Shown one piece after another: positions 10,403 to 18,485 of a stretch of 64,000 bases of DNA. The stretch's first letter is position 1; each line of letters opens with the position of its first letter. The translations under genes and the position numbers were made by a program. The notes below the pieces were generated by a model. The model was not told the DNA's origin. It saw only the letters and a list, made by a program, of their open reading frames with translations, and made no database searches. The DNA is from Brevundimonas sp. SORGH_AS_0993 (GTDB lineage: Bacteria; Pseudomonadota; Alphaproteobacteria; Caulobacterales; Caulobacteraceae): the NCBI RefSeq assembly GCF_030818545.1, contig NZ_JAUTAH010000001.1, positions 563,001 through 627,000 on the forward strand, in the 5' to 3' direction.

Positions 10403-11980
10403 TCAGCCCCAGGCCTCGACGGCGCCGCGGCGGCGCGCGACCGAGGGGCTGGTCAGTTGGGTGCGCGGTTCGGCCTCGGCCTTGCCGAACAGCCAGCCCT
10501 GGCCATAGTCGACGCCGAAACCCTTCAAGGCGTCGGCGACAGGGTCGGTCTCGATCATCTCGGCGATCGTCTCAAGCTTCATCGACTGGCACAGATCGAC
10601 GATGCTGCGCACCAGGGTTGCGGAGCGTTCGTCGTCGCCGATGTCCTTGATGATGCCGCCATCGATCTTGACCGCATCGACAGACAGTTTGCGCAGATAG
10701 TCGAAGGCTGCCGCGCCGGCGCCGAAATCGTCGATACAAACCTTTATGCCCGCCTTGCGCAGGGCGGCCAGACGCCGGTCGGACGCCTCGATATCGGCGA
10801 GGGCCGAAGTTTCGGTGACTTCCACGATCAGGCGTTTGCGGTCCTCGGCCTTGCCTGCCGTCATCCGCAGCAGGTTCTCGACATAGGCGTCGTCGCCGAG
10901 AGAGGAACCGGACACGTTGATCGCGATCTTGAGCAGGCCCCCGCCGGGTTGACGCATCCGGCGCAGAACCTTTTCCGCCACCGCCAGGTCGAAGGACTCG
11001 ATCAAGGCCAGTTCTTCGGCCATGCGAATGGGGCCGGCAGGCGTGTCCCCGACCTTGAAACGGGCCAGGGCCTCGAAATGGTGAACCGCCCGCGACGACA
11101 GCTGTACGATCGGTTGATAGTGGACCTGAAATTCTCGGGACTTGACGACGTTTCGGAACGTCTCGGCCTCGCGCAGCGTGCGGTCCAGCGAGTCGGAAAA
11201 GGCCAGTTGAGGGTTTTCCAGCCCGCCGTCCTTCAGGCAGCCTTCGATGGCGAAACGCATGGCGCGCAGAATGCACAGACGGTCGGAGCCTGCGGGCACA
11301 GGCGCCTCGAACGATTCCGCCGCCAAACTCAGCCCCTCGGCGCGCGCCGCCTCGACGATCTCTGCAGCGATGTCGCGGCGATCCTCGGCCGCGCGAAGAA
11401 CGGCGAACCGCTCCTGCGTCAGTTGAGCCGGGCTGGAGCCTTCGACCGAGGTGGACTGAAGCGTCACGCCGATCCGGCGGTTCATCCGTTCGGATTCGTC
11501 GCCAGACAGATCGCCCAACCCCTTCACATCCAAGAAGGCCAGGGAAACGGCGGAATCGGATTCCATCACGCGGGCCGCATCGATCATGAAGGCGTCCGCG
11601 TCCAGCAGCGGCGCGATCTCCATGTCCGCCAGGTCAAAGGCCGCCCCGTCGTAGGTGATGGCGCAGGACACCGAAGGCGCGAGTTGCGGCAGGACGAAGG
11701 CCCTGATCGCGGCCTGTCGGGCGCGCCCGGTCTGCCCGTTGATCAGGACCGGCAAAGAGGCCGTTCGTTCGCCCGAAGCGGCGCTGCGAACGGCCGCCAA
11801 CGCGGCGCCGCCTTCATAAAACAGGTTGGCGAACGGCTTGCCTGTCCAGACCTTGCCCGCGTCCTGGCCAGCGTCCGCGCCGACGCCGATAGCGAAGCTG
11901 ACCACGCCCTTGGCGTCGATCTCGACGAGGGCGTCAGCCGAAGCGAAGGCCAGACCCAAAAGGCGGGTGGTTAGGGACAT
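10403..11980 (-). CDS. EAL-domain cyclic-di-GMP phosphodiesterase-like protein
   Basis: A 525-residue soluble protein. The N-terminal half looks like a PAS/degenerate GGDEF-type region without a recognisable GGDEF signature. The C-terminal half is an EAL domain: FEALARF, INVSGSSLGDD, VEVTETSAL, the metal-binding DDFGAG, VKIDGGIIKDI, and the terminal QGWLFG. The EAL motif and the DD pair are intact, so c-di-GMP hydrolysis is plausible. The ATG at 11980 is preferred to a TTG two codons upstream. It lies downstream of the flgI-cheL-flbY cluster on the same strand, but a rho-independent terminator separates them. A motility-related role is inferred only from position. Confidence 0.88.
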   Translation of the reverse strand: MSLTTRLLGLAFASADALVEIDAKGVVSFAIGVGADAGQDAGKVWTGKPFANLFYEGGAALAAVRSAASGERTASLPVLINGQTGRARQAAIRAFVLPQLAPSVSCAITYDGAAFDLADMEIAPLLDADAFMIDAARVMESDSAVSLAFLDVKGLGDLSGDESERMNRRIGVTLQSTSVEGSSPAQLTQERFAVLRAAEDRRDIAAEIVEAARAEGLSLAAESFEAPVPAGSDRLCILRAMRFAIEGCLKDGGLENPQLAFSDSLDRTLREAETFRNVVKSREFQVHYQPIVQLSSRAVHHFEALARFKVGDTPAGPIRMAEELALIESFDLAVAEKVLRRMRQPGGGLLKIAINVSGSSLGDDAYVENLLRMTAGKAEDRKRLIVEVTETSALADIEASDRRLAALRKAGIKVCIDDFGAGAAAFDYLRKLSVDAVKIDGGIIKDIGDDERSATLVRSIVDLCQSMKLETIAEMIETDPVADALKGFGVDYGQGWLFGKAEAEPRTQLTSPSVARRRGAVEAWG

Positions 11981-12006
11981 GACCAAACCTATGCACCAAG
12001 CCGCTT

Positions 12007-12024
12007 AAAAAAACGGCAACGCCG
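12007..12024 (-). terminator. Rho-independent terminator of the flgI-cheL-flbY operon
   Basis: On the minus strand a short hairpin CGGC-GTT-GCCG (12014-12024) is followed directly by seven T residues (12007-12013). It sits between the flbY stop (12038) and the EAL gene start (11980), as expected for the end of the flagellar operon. Confidence 0.75.
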
Positions 12025-12037
12025 AAATCCGACCTCG

Positions 12038-12475
12038 CTACGCCATCCTGTTCAGAGCGACGGCGCGGCCGTCGCCCTGCGCCGCTGCGCCGTCCGCGCC
12101 GTAGGCAGAAGCCGGGGTGCGGGCCGCCGTGACTTCTTGTGCGATGGTTCGAACCAGTCCTTCGGAAATGGTGCGCGCGGCCTCGACCGCCCGGGCATGG
12201 CGTTCCAGCACGGCGTTGAAGGTCTCGGTCGCCTTCACCAAGGCTTGGCGATCAGCCACAGGCGCTGCGGCCAGAAGCTGCGGATTGGCCTTCACATGGG
12301 CGGCGTCGCGTCGATACAGGTTGGCCATTTCCTGCGTCTTAGCCAGGCCGTGGGCGACATCCTGGGGACGCCCCCCCTCGAACGCAGCCATTTCCGCCGA
12401 CAGCCGCTCGGTCAGTTGCGTCGTCAGCACGACCATTTGCCGAAGGCGTGCATGAGCCATGTCGCCGTCGCTCAC
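12038..12475 (-). CDS. flbY: Flagellar protein FlbY-like, third gene of the flgI operon
   Basis: 145 residues, mostly helical and Ala/Glu/Arg-rich, with no signal peptide or membrane segment. Its position, directly after flgI and cheL, matches the Caulobacter crescentus flgI-cheL-flbY region. The FlgN-like helical layout (LRQMVVLTTQLTERLSAEM and the VERHARAVEAARTISEGL type helices, abbreviated) would fit a secretion chaperone, but this is inference. The start is GTG at 12475, overlapping the cheL stop by 4 bases (GTGA); an internal ATG at 12460 is the alternative. The assignment rests mainly on synteny. Confidence 0.7.
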   Translation of the reverse strand: MSDGDMAHARLRQMVVLTTQLTERLSAEMAAFEGGRPQDVAHGLAKTQEMANLYRRDAAHVKANPQLLAAAPVADRQALVKATETFNAVLERHARAVEAARTISEGLVRTIAQEVTAARTPASAYGADGAAAQGDGRAVALNRMA

Positions 12476-12789
12476 TGTCCCTTCTCCTGCATCTTCAACA
12501 TTTCGGTCATGACCCTGCTGGACAGGCCGATTCCGCCCGAAGCGACCGTCTTCTTGGCGATCTCATCCAGCAGGAAGGATCGCCATGTGCCCTCGGCCTG
12601 GCCGCCGCCGAACAGGCCGTCGGTCGAAAGCCCCTCGAACATGGGCTTCAACATCTGCGACAGGAAGGAAGCCTCGAAGGCGTCGGCGGTTTCCTTGAGC
12701 TTCTGGTTCGAGGCGCCAGGCGCCGGCACGCCCAAGCCGGGGGCAGGGCGCAGCAGATCGGGAGAGGCGGTCAGGTCTGTCATGGTCAC
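12472..12789 (-). CDS. cheL: Rod-binding (FlgJ N-terminal domain) protein CheL
   Basis: 105 residues with the rod-binding domain seen at the N-terminus of FlgJ: KLKETADAFEASFLSQMLKPM then ...GGGQAEGTWRSFLLDEIAKK and the terminal SRVMTEMLKMQ. In Caulobacter the stand-alone rod-binding protein is CheL, and the muramidase domain of enteric FlgJ is absent here too. It probably acts in the periplasm or at the rod during flagellar assembly. The start is GTG at 12789 (GTGA overlap with the flgI stop) or ATG at 12783. Coupled to flgI upstream and flbY downstream. Confidence 0.88.
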   Translation of the reverse strand: MTMTDLTASPDLLRPAPGLGVPAPGASNQKLKETADAFEASFLSQMLKPMFEGLSTDGLFGGGQAEGTWRSFLLDEIAKKTVASGGIGLSSRVMTEMLKMQEKGQ

Positions 12790-13901
12790 ATCACCTCGAT
12801 GTCGGCCTGCAACGCTCCAGCCGCCTTGATGGCCTGCAGGATGCTGATCATGTCGCGTGGGCTGACGCCCAGGGCGTTTAGGCCGTTGACCAGGGTCGCC
12901 AGACTGGCGCCCCCGCCGACGATCCGCATCTGGGTGCCCAGATCTTCCTCGACGTTGACCTGGCTGCTGGGAACGACGGCCGTGCGACCCTGGCTGAAAG
13001 GGGCGGGTTGGCTGACCAGCGGCTGCTCGTCCACCGAAATGGTCAGGTTGCCCTGGGCGATGGCCACGCGGGAGATGCGTACCGCGTCACCCATGACGAT
13101 GACGCCGTTGACCTCGTCGATGATGACCTTGGCCGGAGTGTCCACCGTGACCGGAAGATTCTCCACCCGGCTGATGAAACCGGCCATGCCTAACTGACCG
13201 GGGGCCCGCAGGGCGACGACCGTGCCGTTCTCGGCCAGCGCCGTGCCGGGGTAGGCGGCGTTCACGGCGGCGGCGACGCGCTGGGCCGTGGTGAAGTCCG
13301 GATTGCGCAGGTTCAGGCGCACCTCGTTCATATTGGCCATTTCGAAGCCGGTCTCGCGCTCGACCACGGCGCCCGAGGCGATGCGGCCGGCGGTCGGGAC
13401 GCCGCGCGTCACCGAAGATCCGGACCCGCCCGAGGCAGAGACCGCGCCGGTCTGGATGGAACCCTGCGCCACCGCATAGACCTGCCCGTCGGCGCCCTGC
13501 AGGCTGGTCACGACCAGCGAACCGCCCAGCAGGCTCTTGGCGTCGCACATCGAAGAGACGTTGACGTCGATCTTGGAGCCCGATGTGGCGAAGGCAGGCA
13601 GTTCCGCCGTCACCATCACGGCGGCCATGTTCTTGGTGTTGGCGTTGGAGCCGCGAATGTTGACGCCCAAACGCTCGGTCATGCCCTCCAACGACTGGCG
13701 GGTGAAGGGGCAGTTGCGCAGGCTGTCGCCGGTGCCGTTCAGGCCCATGACCATGCCATAGCCAACCAGCTGGTTGCCGCGCACGCCCTCGACGGAGGCG
13801 ATGTCCTTTATGCGGGACTGAGCGCAGGCAGGAGCGGCGGCGACGCCCACGGCGCCGATCAGGGCGATCGGAGCGATCAGGCGGGCAAGCAAATTCTGCA
13901 T
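12786..13901 (-). CDS. flgI: Flagellar P-ring protein FlgI
   Basis: 371 residues. The ATG at 13901 gives MQNLLARLIAPIALIGAVGV followed by AAAPACAQ, a Sec signal peptide ending at SRIKDIASVEGVRGNQL, the highly conserved FlgI N-terminus. Other family blocks are GYGMVMGLNGTGDSLRNCPF, ANTKNMAAVMVTAELP, and the C-terminal INALGVSPRDMISILQAIKA region (abbreviated). FlgI forms the P ring in the peptidoglycan layer around the flagellar rod. An upstream in-frame ATG at 13949 adds a charged leader before the signal and is rejected. It is the first gene of flgI-cheL-flbY and divergent from fliX. Confidence 0.96.
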   Translation of the reverse strand: MQNLLARLIAPIALIGAVGVAAAPACAQSRIKDIASVEGVRGNQLVGYGMVMGLNGTGDSLRNCPFTRQSLEGMTERLGVNIRGSNANTKNMAAVMVTAELPAFATSGSKIDVNVSSMCDAKSLLGGSLVVTSLQGADGQVYAVAQGSIQTGAVSASGGSGSSVTRGVPTAGRIASGAVVERETGFEMANMNEVRLNLRNPDFTTAQRVAAAVNAAYPGTALAENGTVVALRAPGQLGMAGFISRVENLPVTVDTPAKVIIDEVNGVIVMGDAVRISRVAIAQGNLTISVDEQPLVSQPAPFSQGRTAVVPSSQVNVEEDLGTQMRIVGGGASLATLVNGLNALGVSPRDMISILQAIKAAGALQADIEVM

Positions 13902-14085
13902 CGGTCGGTCGTCCTTGCGGCGGTGCGAGCAAAAGACTGCGAGGATCATGCCGCCATATAACCGATTGAATTAACTAAACTGCGGCCCGTAGCGTCGGAT
14001 GCTGATCGGCATTTTTTGCCTGGACGTTAACCAAACAGTCACGCCCGCCGACCATTCATCAGCCTATGAGCCGGAGCATCCGTCA
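13902..14085. promoter_or_regulatory. flgI-fliX divergent promoter region with repeated TTAACYAAAC
   Basis: The 184-base space between the divergent flgI and fliX starts carries two near-identical 10-mers in the same orientation: TTAACTAAAC at 13971-13980 and TTAACCAAAC at 14027-14036. Both resemble the Caulobacter CtrA half-site TTAACCAT. Flagellar promoters of this tier are CtrA-controlled in Caulobacter, so these are candidate CtrA contacts. No clean sigma-54 GG-N10-GC element was found. Confidence 0.45.
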
Positions 14086-14511
14086 ATGAAGGTCAACGGG
14101 ACAAGCGGGCCCAGCGGGTCCTCCGCCAGCAAGCCGGTCCGCAGTGCGTCCGGCTTCACATTGGGGCAGACCTCGACCGCTTCCGCGCCTGCCGCGGCGG
14201 CGGCCAGCGCTGCGACCGCCGGGGTCGCCGATGTCTCGGCCCTGATGGCGCTTCAGGGTGTCGAGGGACCGCTGGAGCGACGCAGGCGCGCCGTCAAACG
14301 CGGCGGCGGACTGCTGGATCGCTTGGACGAGCTGAAGCTGGCCTTGCTGTCGGGTGAGCCGGATGCCGCGGTAATGGACCGGCTAGGGCGCGTCATGCGT
14401 GAGGAGCGTCCACACGACGACGATCCGAGGTTGAACGCGGTCTTGGACCAGATCGATCTTCGCGCAGCGGTCGAAATGGCCAAGGCCGAGCTGCGCCGTA
14501 CTGGACGGTAA
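14086..14511 (+). CDS. fliX: Flagellar assembly regulator FliX
   Basis: 141 residues from ATG 14086 (MKVNGTSGPSGSS). After a Ser/Ala-rich N-terminal half comes the conserved FliX core VSALMALQGVEGPLERRRRA, then GGGLLDRLDELKLALLSGE and a C-terminal helix. FliX is the Caulobacterales trans-acting factor that couples early flagellar (class II) assembly to late gene expression by controlling FlbD. The divergent position relative to flgI is exactly as in Caulobacter. A longer frame from 13999 crosses the promoter region and is not credible. Confidence 0.92.
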   Translation: MKVNGTSGPSGSSASKPVRSASGFTLGQTSTASAPAAAAASAATAGVADVSALMALQGVEGPLERRRRAVKRGGGLLDRLDELKLALLSGEPDAAVMDRLGRVMREERPHDDDPRLNAVLDQIDLRAAVEMAKAELRRTGR

Positions 14512-14691
14512 CGCCAAAAAACCCATGGAAAACAGAAGAGCTAAGCCGTTCGACTGAGGACGAAATGTCACGGATCACCCTGGCGCTCCCGTCGGTCGAT
14601 CACGGAAGCGAGAACCACGTTGCCGCGACTCGCGCCGGTGACTATACGGCCTCTACGCCACAGGGGGGCGTGCTTAGAGAGCGTGAGTGCG

Positions 14692-15126
14692 ATGAACGCT
14701 TTGGCGTCCGTTGTGTCCGACGAAACCGGGTCTTATCGGCCGTCCGACAATGAGCCGTTCATGAACGAACGGCAGCTTGCCTATTTCAAGAAGAAGCTGC
14801 TGGACTGGAAGGATGAGATCCTTCGCGAGTCCAAGGGCACCGTGGTCAATCTGAAGGCCGAAACGGAAAACCATCCCGACCTGGTGGATCGCGCCTCGTC
14901 GGAATCGGATCGGGCGCTGGAGCTGCGCACCCGCGATCGTCAACGCAAGTTGATTTCCAAGATCGACGACGCCTTGCGCCGGATCGAAGACGGCTCTTAC
15001 GGTTATTGCGAGGACACCGGCGAGCCGATCGGCCTGGGGCGGCTGGAAGCCCGTCCGACCGCGACCCTGTCGGTCGAGGCTCAGGAGCGTCACGAACGCC
15101 GCGAGCGCGTTCACCGCGACGACTAA
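14692..15126 (+). CDS. dksA: DksA-type RNA polymerase secondary-channel factor
   Basis: 144 residues from ATG 14692. The coiled-coil tip motif Asp-x-x-Asp-x-Ala is present at residues 63-68 (DLVDRA), and the globular part has GSYGYCEDTGEPIGLGRLEA then RPTATL. DksA binds in the RNA polymerase secondary channel and, with ppGpp, adjusts rRNA and amino-acid promoters. Instead of the four zinc cysteines of E. coli DksA only one cysteine (residue 106) remains; the C-terminal pair is replaced by SVEAQ. This zinc-less form is common in alphaproteobacteria as far as I know. Upstream in-frame ATGs add a non-conserved leader. It is between fliX and gltX on the same strand. Confidence 0.93.
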   Translation: MNALASVVSDETGSYRPSDNEPFMNERQLAYFKKKLLDWKDEILRESKGTVVNLKAETENHPDLVDRASSESDRALELRTRDRQRKLISKIDDALRRIEDGSYGYCEDTGEPIGLGRLEARPTATLSVEAQERHERRERVHRDD

Positions 15127-15204
15127 AGTTCAGGGAGCCAAAGCCTTGACTTCGCCGGGTGGCGGCGCGACCTAGCCGCCTCGCTTTCAAGGTCCTGATC
15201 TCCT

Positions 15205-16539
15205 ATGTCCGTCAAGGTTCGTTTCGCCCCCTCGCCGACGGGTAAGCTACACGTCGGCAATGTCCGCACCGCGCTGGTGAACTGGCTGTTCGCCAAGGGG
15301 CAGGGCGGTTCGTTCGTGCTGCGGATCGACGACACCGATCTGGCGCGCTCGACAGCCGAGTTCGAACAGGGGATCGAGGATGATCTGACCTGGCTGGGGC
15401 TGACCTGGGACGAACGCTACAACCAGTCCAAGCGCTTCGACCGTTACGAAGAGGCCGCCGAGCGACTGAAGGCCTCGGGCCGACTTTATCCCGCCTATGA
15501 AACCGCCGAGGAACTGGATCGCCGCCGCAAGGTGCAACTGTCGCGGGGCCTGCCCCCAATCTACGACCGCGCCGCCCTGGATCTGACGGACGAACAGAAG
15601 GCGGCCTATGAGGCCGAAGGCCGTCGCCCCCACTGGCGCTTCAAGCTGGACGGCAAACGTGTGGCCTGGGAGGACCTGTCGCGCGGTCATGCCGAGGTCG
15701 ACACCGCCTCCATGTCTGACCCGGTGCTGATCCGCGAGGACGGCCTGTTCCTCTACACCCTGCCGTCGGTCGTGGACGACATCGACATGGCCATCACCCA
15801 CATCATCCGCGGCGAGGACCACGTCACCAACACCGGCGCCCAGATCGAAATTTTCGAGGCGCTGGGCGCGACGGTTCCCGGATTCGCGCATATGCCGCTG
15901 CTGGTCGGGGCGGACGGGGCGGCCCTGTCCAAGCGTCTGGGCTCCCTGTCCATCAGCGACATGCGCGATCAGGGTTACGAGCCCATCGCCATCACCAGCC
16001 ATCTGGGCAAGATCGGCACTTCGGACAATCTGGAGGTCGCGCCTTCGGTCCAGGCCCTGGGCGAGAGCTTCGCCTTCTCCAAGATGGGTCGTTCGCCGGC
16101 GCGTTATGATACGGCCGATCTGGATCGTCTGAACGCCCAGGCCCTGCATGCGATGGATTACGAGACGGCTCAGTCCCGTCTTCGAGCGCTGAACGCCGAC
16201 CTGGGGGAAGGTTTCTGGACGACGGTTCGGGGCAATCTGAACCGTTTCGCCGATGTCGCCGACTTGGCCGCCATCGTGCGCGGACCGATCCAGCCTGTGA
16301 TCGAGGACACCGGCTTCGCCGAAACGGCCCTGCGTCTACTGCCTCAGGTGATCGACGAGAGCGCCTGGTCGACCTGGACCAATGCGGTGAAGGCCGAGAC
16401 AGGCGCGAAGGGCAAGGCCCTGTTCATGCCGTTGCGTCTGGCCCTGACCGGGCAAGCTCACGGACCGGACATGGCGGCCCTGGCGCCGCTGATCGGACGC
16501 GACACGATTCAGCGGCGACTGCGCGGCGAGGCGGCCTGA
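15205..16539 (+). CDS. gltX: Glutamate--tRNA ligase
   Basis: 444 residues. The class I synthetase HIGH-like motif is HVGN at residues 17-20 (FAPSPTGKLHVGNVR), and the KMSKS-like loop is ALSKRLGS after GADGA. Other landmarks are RIDDTD, IIRGEDHVTNT and FAHMPLL. The enzyme charges tRNA with glutamate in the cytoplasm. Caulobacterales often carry two gltX genes, and which copy this is cannot be told here. The ATG at 15205 directly precedes the conserved SVKVRFAPSPTG. There is no obvious terminator after the stop; the next gene lies on the other strand. Confidence 0.95.
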   Translation: MSVKVRFAPSPTGKLHVGNVRTALVNWLFAKGQGGSFVLRIDDTDLARSTAEFEQGIEDDLTWLGLTWDERYNQSKRFDRYEEAAERLKASGRLYPAYETAEELDRRRKVQLSRGLPPIYDRAALDLTDEQKAAYEAEGRRPHWRFKLDGKRVAWEDLSRGHAEVDTASMSDPVLIREDGLFLYTLPSVVDDIDMAITHIIRGEDHVTNTGAQIEIFEALGATVPGFAHMPLLVGADGAALSKRLGSLSISDMRDQGYEPIAITSHLGKIGTSDNLEVAPSVQALGESFAFSKMGRSPARYDTADLDRLNAQALHAMDYETAQSRLRALNADLGEGFWTTVRGNLNRFADVADLAAIVRGPIQPVIEDTGFAETALRLLPQVIDESAWSTWTNAVKAETGAKGKALFMPLRLALTGQAHGPDMAALAPLIGRDTIQRRLRGEAA

Positions 16540-16567
16540 CGGTCCTCAGACCCGCCTCTTGGGCCGA

Positions 16568-16861
16568 TCAGGCGTTGCAGACCGCCAGATCTTCGGCGCT
16601 CAACTGCACCCCCTTGTAGGAAAAGGCCGTGACGGCGCCGAACTTGGCCACCACGCGGCGGCAGGCGCGCGTGGCCGGCTGGGCCGCGCCGCCCGAAGCC
16701 GTGCAGACTGCGCCCTCGCAAGACCAACGGGCGCCGTCGATGATGGTGGCGCGCGTCGGGGCCTTGGCGGCGTCGGCCAAAGTCAGGCTGGTGGCGGCCG
16801 GAGCTTGAGCGACAGCAGGAGCGGCGGCGAACAGAGCGGCGGCGATGATCAGGGCGCGCAT
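16568..16861 (-). CDS. Small exported protein of the CC_3452-like type
   Basis: 97 residues with a clear Sec signal peptide (MRALIIAAALFAAAPAVAQA). The mature part contains WSCEGAVCTASGG, a further cysteine in TRACRRVVAKFG, and a C-terminal SAEDLAVCNA, giving four cysteines that could form two periplasmic disulfides. It looks like the small exported proteins annotated after Caulobacter CC_3452, whose function is unknown to me. A TTGACA-like box and an inverted repeat lie about 50-70 bases upstream. Confidence 0.75.
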   Translation of the reverse strand: MRALIIAAALFAAAPAVAQAPAATSLTLADAAKAPTRATIIDGARWSCEGAVCTASGGAAQPATRACRRVVAKFGAVTAFSYKGVQLSAEDLAVCNA

Positions 16862-16909
16862 GGAAAGTCTCCGAAATTGAAGAACGGCCTCACGCCGTCA
16901 TCCCAGTGT

Positions 16910-16932
16910 CAGTTTTCCATAAAAACTGTCAA
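16910..16932 (-). promoter_or_regulatory. Inverted repeat with TTGACA box upstream of the small exported protein
   Basis: The arms CAGTTTT (16910-16916) and AAAACTG (16922-16928) flank a 5-base loop. On the minus strand TTGACA (16927-16932) overlaps the outer arm and could be a -35 element for the gene starting at 16861. No T-tract follows in either direction, so an operator or promoter is more likely than a terminator. Confidence 0.35.
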
Positions 16933-16964
16933 TAGACCCGCCGCGATTTGTTGCCGGCGATCTG

Positions 16965-17570
16965 TTATCGACGATCATGTTTCAGCCGAGGCGCGTCGTC
17001 CGCCTGCTGCATCAGGGCGATGGCCTCTTTGACCGTGTTCACGACACTGTAGGCCTGACGGAAGGTCGCGGGCGTCATCTTCTGTTCGATGCCGGTTTCG
17101 ATGGCCGCCAGCAGTGTATCCCAGAATCCGTTGATGTTCAGGAAGATCACCGGCTTGTGGTGCAGATCCAGCCGTTTCCACGACAGCACCTCGATCACTT
17201 CTTCCAGGGTGCCGACCCCGCCGGGGGCCACGACGAAGGCGTCGGACTGGTCGTACATGATGGTCTTGCGCTCATGCATGGAGGTCACGACCACGGTTTC
17301 GACATCGTCGAACAGGCGCTCGCGGCTGCGCAGGAAGCCGGGCATGACGCCCAGAACGCGGCCGCCAGCGGCGTGAGCCGCGCGCGCCGCGGCTCCCATC
17401 AGGCCGACCCCGCCGCCGCCGTACACCAGTCGCCATCCTGCCGCCGCCGTCTGGGCGCCGAACGCCTGGGCCGCCACTGTGTAGGCCGGATCCGACTGAT
17501 CGGAAGAGCCGCAGAACAGGCAAACGGACTTGCCGTCGAACGGCTGGATGGAGACGGGGGGCAGGGACAT
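16965..17570 (-). CDS. LOG-family (TIGR00730-type) nucleotide phosphoribohydrolase
   Basis: About 201 residues with a Rossmann-like start KSVCLFCGSSDQSDPAY, GWRLVYGGGGVGLMGAAARA, the conserved MHERKTIMYDQSDAFV and the family signature PGGVGTLEEV. LOG enzymes remove ribose-5-phosphate from nucleoside monophosphates (cytokinin-type or AMP-like substrates). ATG 17570 (MSLPPVSIQPFDGKS) has GAGG just upstream; ATG 17606 is the alternative, and a TTG at 17612 is unlikely. The true substrate in this organism is unknown. Confidence 0.88.
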   Translation of the reverse strand: MSLPPVSIQPFDGKSVCLFCGSSDQSDPAYTVAAQAFGAQTAAAGWRLVYGGGGVGLMGAAARAAHAAGGRVLGVMPGFLRSRERLFDDVETVVVTSMHERKTIMYDQSDAFVVAPGGVGTLEEVIEVLSWKRLDLHHKPVIFLNINGFWDTLLAAIETGIEQKMTPATFRQAYSVVNTVKEAIALMQQADDAPRLKHDRR

Positions 17571-17680
17571 GGGGCCTCGAACCTGAACGATCGCACGATC
17601 CGACATGGTCAAACCGGCGGCGCTCGGGCTAACAGATTCCCGAACGCTGGGTCGCCAGTCCTATATCGTCGAGGCGCAGG

Positions 17681-18412
17681 ATGAAATGTCGGATCATCGT
17701 CTGGATGGCCTTGAGCCTGATGGTCGCCGCCTGTTCGAACGGCGGGCGGCGTGTCGCCGACGATGCAGACGCCGCCGAGCCCTCGGCCTGGGTTCAGCCG
17801 CCGCACATCGACGGCCTGTCCCGCGACGGCCAGACCTTGATCGTCCGAGGCGGCGCCGGGCCGAACGCTCGCGTCGTTCTGCGTCGCGCCAACGGGGAGG
17901 CGGTCGCGGGGACGGCCGATGCGGCGGGGCGGTTCGAACTTCGTCTCCCTGCACTGAGCGGCGACGTCTTGTTCCGGCCCGAGGTCCAGGTCGGCGAGGA
18001 TGCGGCCGTCGCTCCTGAAACCCTGGTCATCGTTCAGGGCGGAACGGGGCCTGTCGCGCTGGTGGCCGCCGGCCAGCCCTCGACACGGCTGGATGCCCAC
18101 GGCCTGCTCGAAACGGTAGACTTCGACGGCAAAGCCCTGGCGGCCTCAGGACAGTCCAGCGGCGGCCTGCCCACCGTCGTTGTCGATGGCGTCCGGGCGC
18201 GCGTCTGGGCGGGCGGCGGTCACGCCTGGCGCGCCATGTCCTCGGACGCCGGGGCCAGAAGCCTAACGGTCGACGGCCACGTCTTTTCGCTTCCCGACCT
18301 GAACGGGGGGGGCAGCCTGACGATGCGGAGAGCTGGAGAGGGCTGGCTGCTGACCGTCCCTGTCGCCCCCAAGGGACACCAGACGACCTGGCTGCCCGAC
18401 ATCCGACCCTGA
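17681..18412 (+). CDS. Lipoprotein of unknown function
   Basis: 243 residues. The N-terminus MKCRIIVWMALSLMVAACSN is a lipoprotein signal peptide with lipobox LMVAAC, so the mature protein should be lipid-anchored at Cys18. The mature part is Gly/Ala/Val-rich with beta-sandwich character (LIVRGGAGPNARVVLRRANG, an Ig-like or carboxypeptidase-regulatory-like stretch) and no catalytic motif. It is transcribed alone and divergent from the LOG gene. Function not recognised. Confidence 0.75.
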   Translation: MKCRIIVWMALSLMVAACSNGGRRVADDADAAEPSAWVQPPHIDGLSRDGQTLIVRGGAGPNARVVLRRANGEAVAGTADAAGRFELRLPALSGDVLFRPEVQVGEDAAVAPETLVIVQGGTGPVALVAAGQPSTRLDAHGLLETVDFDGKALAASGQSSGGLPTVVVDGVRARVWAGGGHAWRAMSSDAGARSLTVDGHVFSLPDLNGGGSLTMRRAGEGWLLTVPVAPKGHQTTWLPDIRP

Positions 18413-18485
18413 TCAGGCGACGATCCGATTTGCATTGGCGCCTCCCCCTCGTAAAAGCATCGGCGCTTCCCGAGGTCGCCGGTCA

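Noticed and set aside
14005..14020. Possible sigma-54 promoter (GGC...TTTTTTGC) before fliX
   Set aside because: The spacing between the GG and GC elements is 8, not 10, so the core rule fails.
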